DNA of 64,000 nt from JBBQNJ01 sp038329845 (GTDB lineage Bacteria > Planctomycetota > Phycisphaerae > Tepidisphaerales > Tepidisphaeraceae), in contig JBBQNJ010000012.1 in NCBI GenBank assembly GCA_038329845.1, positions 14,944 through 78,943 on the forward strand. The letters run 5' to 3'. Position numbers and translations under genes: made by a program. Under the pieces are notes generated by a model. The model worked only from the letters and a program-made list of their open reading frames with translations. It had not been told where the DNA came from and did no database searches. Below, in pieces: positions 59,999 to 64,000 of the stretch; the stretch's first letter is position 1; every line of letters begins with the position of its first letter.

Positions 59999-62293
59999 TC
60001 AGATATCCAGTTCGCTCTTGCCGATGCGGCAATTCATTATCGAAACACCCGAGGGGGTGGTGATTTCCAACGTCACCGGTGAATCGGTTCGCACCGTGTA
60101 GCGATGCCGCTCGCCGTTAGGCTCTTGCAGTAAGCAGATCGTCGCCGGTCCCAGCGGGTAGTGGTCCACGCCCACTCGCTCTCCGGGCGGCGGGGTCCAG
60201 GCGATGGCGTTCCGCGTCGCGTCGGGCTCCAGCCCGATCACCACCTCCAGCAGCAGCGCGATCGGACCGAGAGCCGACCAGGAATAATCGGGTTGTGAAA
60301 CGCTCCCCGGGCGCGAGGCGTCCGGAGCGTAATTTTCCCAGATTTTCCCGGTTGTGCGGCGGACTTCCTCCATGACCTGCAGATGCCGCAGGGCCGTGGC
60401 CCGGGCCAGTTCCCATCGGCCCGCCCGCGCGAACCCCTTAATAGTGGCATAGTTGGTCGGCGCCCAAGTCGATCCTCGCCAGTAGTCGCCCCCGGCTTGA
60501 TAATGCGGAGAATCGGCGGCCAGGCTAGGCACGGGGTGATGGCGTGCGAAGCTGCGCGGGTCGGTGAGGTGGCGGGCAAGCGACTCGACGCGATCCGGCG
60601 GAACGATTCCGGCCCACAGCGGCCAGAACGCCGTGACGACCTTGTTCGGATTGTGTCCGCCATCGGCCAGGGAGGTCGAATAAATGCCCGCCGATTCATC
60701 CCATAGCCGACGGTTCAGCGCCGCGCCGATTTCGAGCTGGCCGCGGCGAAGTTCGTCGGCGTCGTCTGTTAGGCCGAGAAGCGTGGCAATCGTCGCCAGC
60801 GTCTCGGCGGCATGAGCCATTTGCGCCGTCAAGTCGGGATACCCTTCGCCGAGGGACGGCGAGTTGTCTAGGCCGTTGGCAAGCCCGGTTGTCCAATAGG
60901 TGCCGTCGTCCAGCCGCCGATTCTTTTTGATCCAGCGATGATTCGCCAGCAAGGCGGGATAGACCCGGCGCAGACGCAGACGGTCGCCGCGAAGGCACGC
61001 GATCTTCCATTCCGCGATCGCCAGCAGCGGAGGATTCGGGCTGAAATCCGGCTCGTACAGCACCGGCATTCCGTCCCGGACATCGACTTCGCGGTGGATA
61101 TAGCCGCCGTCGAATTGTCGAGAGTAGAGGACATCCAGGGTCGCGCCGGGATCCAAGGCCCGCCAGGCGTACGCGCTGGCCATGGCGGTGAAACTGCTGT
61201 CCCAGACGAAGACGTAGTGATGAAACCCGCCGCCGGAGGTGGTGAGATATCCATTGGGCAGACCGCTGTCGGGCGCCGGTCGGCGGGTGAGCGTGAGCAG
61301 CATTTCCCACGCCGCGTCGTACAGCCCGCCCAGCGCCGCCCACTCTTCGGGCAAGATCGGCTTGGGCACGTCGGGTCGCAGCTCGTCGATCGACGGCGTG
61401 CGAAATTCGTGATATTCCCGGTGAGGGGCCAATCGCCCCAGCGACTCGAACCCCGGCATCGAAAGCGCAAGAGTCCCCTCTTCACCTTCGACGCTCAGCC
61501 GCAGCATCCGGGCCACTTCGATTTCCGGCTCGAGGCGCGATTCGACCGCTTCTTCGCGCAGGGCCGGCGGCGCATTGGCCGGTTCGGATACGGGCACGAA
61601 GAACCGTCGAAGCCCAACCCGGGCGTGGGCATCGGTCGTGCGCTCGACGGCGTCGTAAGGCAACACCTCGCTGCGCAACCGTAAGATCGCCGGCGATTGC
61701 TCGATCGCCAGAACATGATCGCTGGACAACTGGGGGGAAAACTCTCGCAGCGGCCTGACCAGGACCTGCTGCCACGCCACGCCATCGCGGAAGAACTGGC
61801 TAGGCGTGAAGCGGAGACTGATCGCCGGTGCCCGACCCGGTTCGATCGTCCCGTCCAACGATAGAACATCGGGAAATCGCTCGAGAACCGCGGACATCAA
61901 TCGCTGGCGACTGCGAGACGGGCAGTGCAGATCAATCCTCCGCGGATGACGAGGACGCGGACCGACCTCGATGAGCAGATCGACTTCGCCGGCTTCGACC
62001 GGAACGATCGCCGCCGCCCGCAGCTCGCGCTGGAAACTTCGCCAGGCAATATGCTCGTCCAGCCCCAGCCGCCCATCAACCCAGATCCGCAGCGGGCGAG
62101 GACATCCAAGATGCAACAGCAGGGTTCCCGAACCGAGGCATTGCAGACGGGCGCGATGGAATCCAGGACCTTGGGTCAGCGCCAATGCTCCGGCGTTTTC
62201 CGGCGCTGCGCCGCAATCCAGCTCAGGATCACGGCGCGATTGACCCGCGTGACTCCAGAACACGCAGACTGCGCCGTTGGGCGACGGATTCAT
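59999..62293 (-). CDS. MGH1-type (GH63/GH37-like) glycoside hydrolase
   Basis: A 764-residue protein (775 if ATG 62326 is used). The N-terminal 250 residues are beta-rich. The (alpha/alpha)6 catalytic domain follows: GGGFHHYVFVWDSSFTAMAS (general-acid Asp region), PNPPLLAIAEWKI, TTGLANGLDNSPSLGEGYPD, GGDYWRGSTWAPTNYATIKG and WENYAPDASRPGSVSQPDYS, which holds the catalytic Glu-Asn-Tyr motif of GH63/trehalase-like enzymes. AGGAAA precedes ATG 62293. It follows the UDP-sugar pyrophosphorylase gene without a gap. Probably acts on an alpha-glucoside; the exact substrate is unknown. Confidence 0.85.
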   Translation of the reverse strand: MNPSPNGAVCVFWSHAGQSRRDPELDCGAAPENAGALALTQGPGFHRARLQCLGSGTLLLHLGCPRPLRIWVDGRLGLDEHIAWRSFQRELRAAAIVPVEAGEVDLLIEVGPRPRHPRRIDLHCPSRSRQRLMSAVLERFPDVLSLDGTIEPGRAPAISLRFTPSQFFRDGVAWQQVLVRPLREFSPQLSSDHVLAIEQSPAILRLRSEVLPYDAVERTTDAHARVGLRRFFVPVSEPANAPPALREEAVESRLEPEIEVARMLRLSVEGEEGTLALSMPGFESLGRLAPHREYHEFRTPSIDELRPDVPKPILPEEWAALGGLYDAAWEMLLTLTRRPAPDSGLPNGYLTTSGGGFHHYVFVWDSSFTAMASAYAWRALDPGATLDVLYSRQFDGGYIHREVDVRDGMPVLYEPDFSPNPPLLAIAEWKIACLRGDRLRLRRVYPALLANHRWIKKNRRLDDGTYWTTGLANGLDNSPSLGEGYPDLTAQMAHAAETLATIATLLGLTDDADELRRGQLEIGAALNRRLWDESAGIYSTSLADGGHNPNKVVTAFWPLWAGIVPPDRVESLARHLTDPRSFARHHPVPSLAADSPHYQAGGDYWRGSTWAPTNYATIKGFARAGRWELARATALRHLQVMEEVRRTTGKIWENYAPDASRPGSVSQPDYSWSALGPIALLLEVVIGLEPDATRNAIAWTPPPGERVGVDHYPLGPATICLLQEPNGERHRYTVRTDSPVTLEITTPSGVSIMNCRIGKSELDI

Positions 62294-62326
62294 GGCCGGT
62301 TTCCTGTTCTGGCGAATCGTCGGCAT

Positions 62327-63739
62327 CTACTCAATGTAAACCTTATCACCCGCTTTGATCGCAGCAATTTTCGCCCGGCGAGTCGCCAACTGCCGTGCGG
62401 CGGTCGCCAGCAGCGGGGAAATCTCGATTACCGCGTCGGGCTCCCCATCGCGCTGGGGGACTTCGACCCCCGCCTCGCGCAACCAGCGGGCAGCGCGGCG
62501 AATCTGATCTCGCCGGCAGGTGTGGATCGAATCGACCCCGTCGGCGTTTTTTACCGGGGAAAACTCCTCGGCCCGCTCGGTGGTGTAGACGATCGCGTTT
62601 TTCGCCAGGGGGATCGCATCGAAAACAAACTGCTCGAGCTTGACGGCGTTGGGCTTCTCCGGCTTAAGCGGCTTTCCTGCTTCATCCACAAACGCCACTT
62701 TTTTCTCGGCACGATGCCACGGCAGCCGCAGGTGCCCGCCGGAATTCAGCCGCTCGATGAACGAGACCCGCAACGCGTGAATGGCGATCGACCCGGCGTT
62801 GAATCGCAGGGAGCCATCGGCGTTGGTCTGCACCGCCAGTTCCTCGGGCAGGTCGGAATACTCGATCACCTGAAGTACCCCATCGGCGATGCAGAAGTTG
62901 CCGACCTTCTCGAGGGCGTTGGCTTTGGAGATCGTCTTGCTGCTCATTTCCGAGCCGCTCAGATCGTGCAGGCCCAGGAACAGGGGGTCGATCGTCTGCA
63001 CCAGGGGATTGTCCACCTGAAAATAGCTCAGATGTTCCACGCCGCGACTTTTCATGTCCGCGAGCGCGCCGCCGCGAGCGATCGCCCGAAGCGCACCGCC
63101 GTGACCGTCGGGGCTTAGCGCCAGGGAATCTCGCTCGGCGAGGAGCAATTCCCCGTCCATCGAGAACGCCGGCATCATGCCCTGCTGGAAAATCTGAATA
63201 TCGTTGGGGGTATAGCCGAAATAGTCGTGCTTCTTAAGAAACGCCCGCGTGGCCGCATCGTTGGCATCGCTGGTCATGATGTACCAGGGGATCGGCTTGC
63301 CATAGTAGCGGCCGTGGGCCAGAAGCTGCTCGGCGAAAACCTGGAAAAGCGGCTTGTTCTTGATGGGCGTAACGGGATATTCCCCCTTAGGCCCGTCATA
63401 CCCCAGTCGGGTCCCCTGCCCGCCGGCGACGAGGAATGCGCCAACCTTCCCTGCCCGCAGCAGCTCGATGCCGCGGCGCTCGGCGTCGGCATAGAGCGCC
63501 CGATGCTCGGCCCCCGGCTGCCGCGGATACGGCGTGAGGGGTCGAATATCCGTCGGCAACGCAACGGTCGCTTTACTGCGCACCTGCGACTCGGCCAGCT
63601 CGGCGATGTTCTCGAGGTCCAGCGCCTCGAGCTGCGCCTTGAGCTTCGCCTTTCGATCCTCGGGCAATTCATCCCAGAACCGCAAGACCCGCTCCTGGCC
63701 CACCGCCCGCAACCGATCCCGAAGCTGTTTGATCTCCAT
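62327..63739 (-). CDS. UDP-sugar pyrophosphorylase (UTP-glucose-1-P / UDP-GlcNAc type)
   Basis: A 470-residue UDPGP-family enzyme. The nucleotide-binding loop is VGAFLVAGGQGTRLGYDGPK (about 101-120), then EYPVTPIKNKPLFQVFAEQL, IPWYIMTSDAND, IQIFQQGMMPAFSMDGELLL and SPDGHGGALRAIARGG, and HLSYFQVDNPLVQTIDPLFL. This order fits eukaryote-like UAP1/UGP enzymes rather than bacterial GalU. GGAGAT precedes the ATG. It is followed directly by the MGH1-type hydrolase, suggesting a common alpha-glucan or glycoside pathway. UTP-glucose versus UTP-GlcNAc specificity is uncertain. Confidence 0.92.
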   Translation of the reverse strand: MEIKQLRDRLRAVGQERVLRFWDELPEDRKAKLKAQLEALDLENIAELAESQVRSKATVALPTDIRPLTPYPRQPGAEHRALYADAERRGIELLRAGKVGAFLVAGGQGTRLGYDGPKGEYPVTPIKNKPLFQVFAEQLLAHGRYYGKPIPWYIMTSDANDAATRAFLKKHDYFGYTPNDIQIFQQGMMPAFSMDGELLLAERDSLALSPDGHGGALRAIARGGALADMKSRGVEHLSYFQVDNPLVQTIDPLFLGLHDLSGSEMSSKTISKANALEKVGNFCIADGVLQVIEYSDLPEELAVQTNADGSLRFNAGSIAIHALRVSFIERLNSGGHLRLPWHRAEKKVAFVDEAGKPLKPEKPNAVKLEQFVFDAIPLAKNAIVYTTERAEEFSPVKNADGVDSIHTCRRDQIRRAARWLREAGVEVPQRDGEPDAVIEISPLLATAARQLATRRAKIAAIKAGDKVYIE

Positions 63740-63871
63740 CGCGCAATCTCCGTTGTGATTTGGCTAACTGCATATCGCATCCGCGCCGCCTTGGCAATGC
63801 CAGTTCGACGAAAGGGGGACATCTCCGGCATGTGGGATTTTCTTGTATTCTTAAATACTCCTAGTGCATTG

Positions 63872-64000
63872 TCACACGATGATTTTAGGGTAGACCGACT
63901 TCAGCTTGCGGCGCGCGTCGCTGACTTTGAACTGCCAGTCCACGCCGCGTTGTTTGGCGTTGCTGGCCGCCTGCCAGGCGGCGGTCTCGGACCTCAGCAG
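63872..64000 (-). mobile_element. IS630-family transposase, C-terminal end (cut by window edge)
   Basis: The last 42 codons read LLRSETAAWQAASNAKQRGV, then DWQFKVSDARRKLKSVYPKI and IV before the stop at 63872-63874. This matches the C-terminus of IS630-type transposases (AWxxxRNxxxxxVDWQFTxxDARxKLxxLYP). The catalytic part lies outside the window. Confidence 0.75.

Overview
The window looks like chromosome from a high-GC planctomycete, most likely class Phycisphaerae. Five signs support this: several PEP-CTERM-anchored proteins, two pseudopilin-like proteins with the planctomycete GFTLVELLVVIGIIAVL leader, secreted HEAT-repeat proteins, a sulfatase, and many short dispersed palindromic repeats. 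Assignment below phylum is inference. No rRNA, tRNA, CRISPR array or phage block was seen.

Layout. 0-4 kb: a decayed REP-associated (RAYT-type) transposase with hairpins, an NfeD-like/flotillin operon, and a HicBA toxin-antitoxin pair lying between two copies of a 73-bp repeat, one of them interrupted by a 102-bp palindromic insertion. 4-9.5 kb: housekeeping genes (tyrA, accA, purQ, a cyclophilin) and an FAD oxidoreductase. 9.6-16.7 kb: a glycan or glycolipid cluster (methyltransferase-glycosyltransferase fusion, two methyltransferases, a GT87-like membrane protein), then an MFS carrier and an M48 lipoprotein protease. 16.7-20.2 kb: repeats, a sulfatase, and a hypothetical gene with a truncated relic copy. 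20.4-27.4 kb: holA, an M29 aminopeptidase, a Gdx/SugE-type exporter, rarD, a serine hydrolase, mnmA and a PIN toxin-antitoxin pair. 27.6-34.4 kb: a secreted HEAT protein, a Gfo/Idh/MocA oxidoreductase, an isolated nuoA, a GlmU-like nucleotidyltransferase and an SDR. 34.6-38.3 kb: a four-repeat membrane protein, a PepSY-like protein and a two-component system. 38.6-46.7 kb: an ABC exporter with a HEAT protein, recG and a dihydrouridine synthase. 46.7-47.0 kb: a 22-codon lysine-rich ORF with its own promoter, Shine-Dalgarno and terminator. 47.4-58.9 kb: two pseudopilins, a LacI regulator and four PEP-CTERM proteins plus one collapsed relic. 58.9-64 kb: S1/P1 nuclease, MGH1-type glycosidase, UDP-sugar pyrophosphorylase and the 3' end of an IS630-type transposase.

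The genes are mostly short operons with 4- or 8-base stop/start overlaps (nfeD-flotillin, hicBA, the methyltransferase cluster, serine hydrolase-rarD, PIN pair, GlmU-like-SDR, response regulator-kinase). Several genes have a -10 box only 6-8 bases before the start codon and no Shine-Dalgarno, which suggests leaderless transcripts. No complete, clearly new defence or metabolic system was recognised. The most unusual items are the lysine-rich micro-ORF, the palindromic insertion with its uninterrupted counterpart, and the 115-bp repeat placed at a response-regulator promoter.
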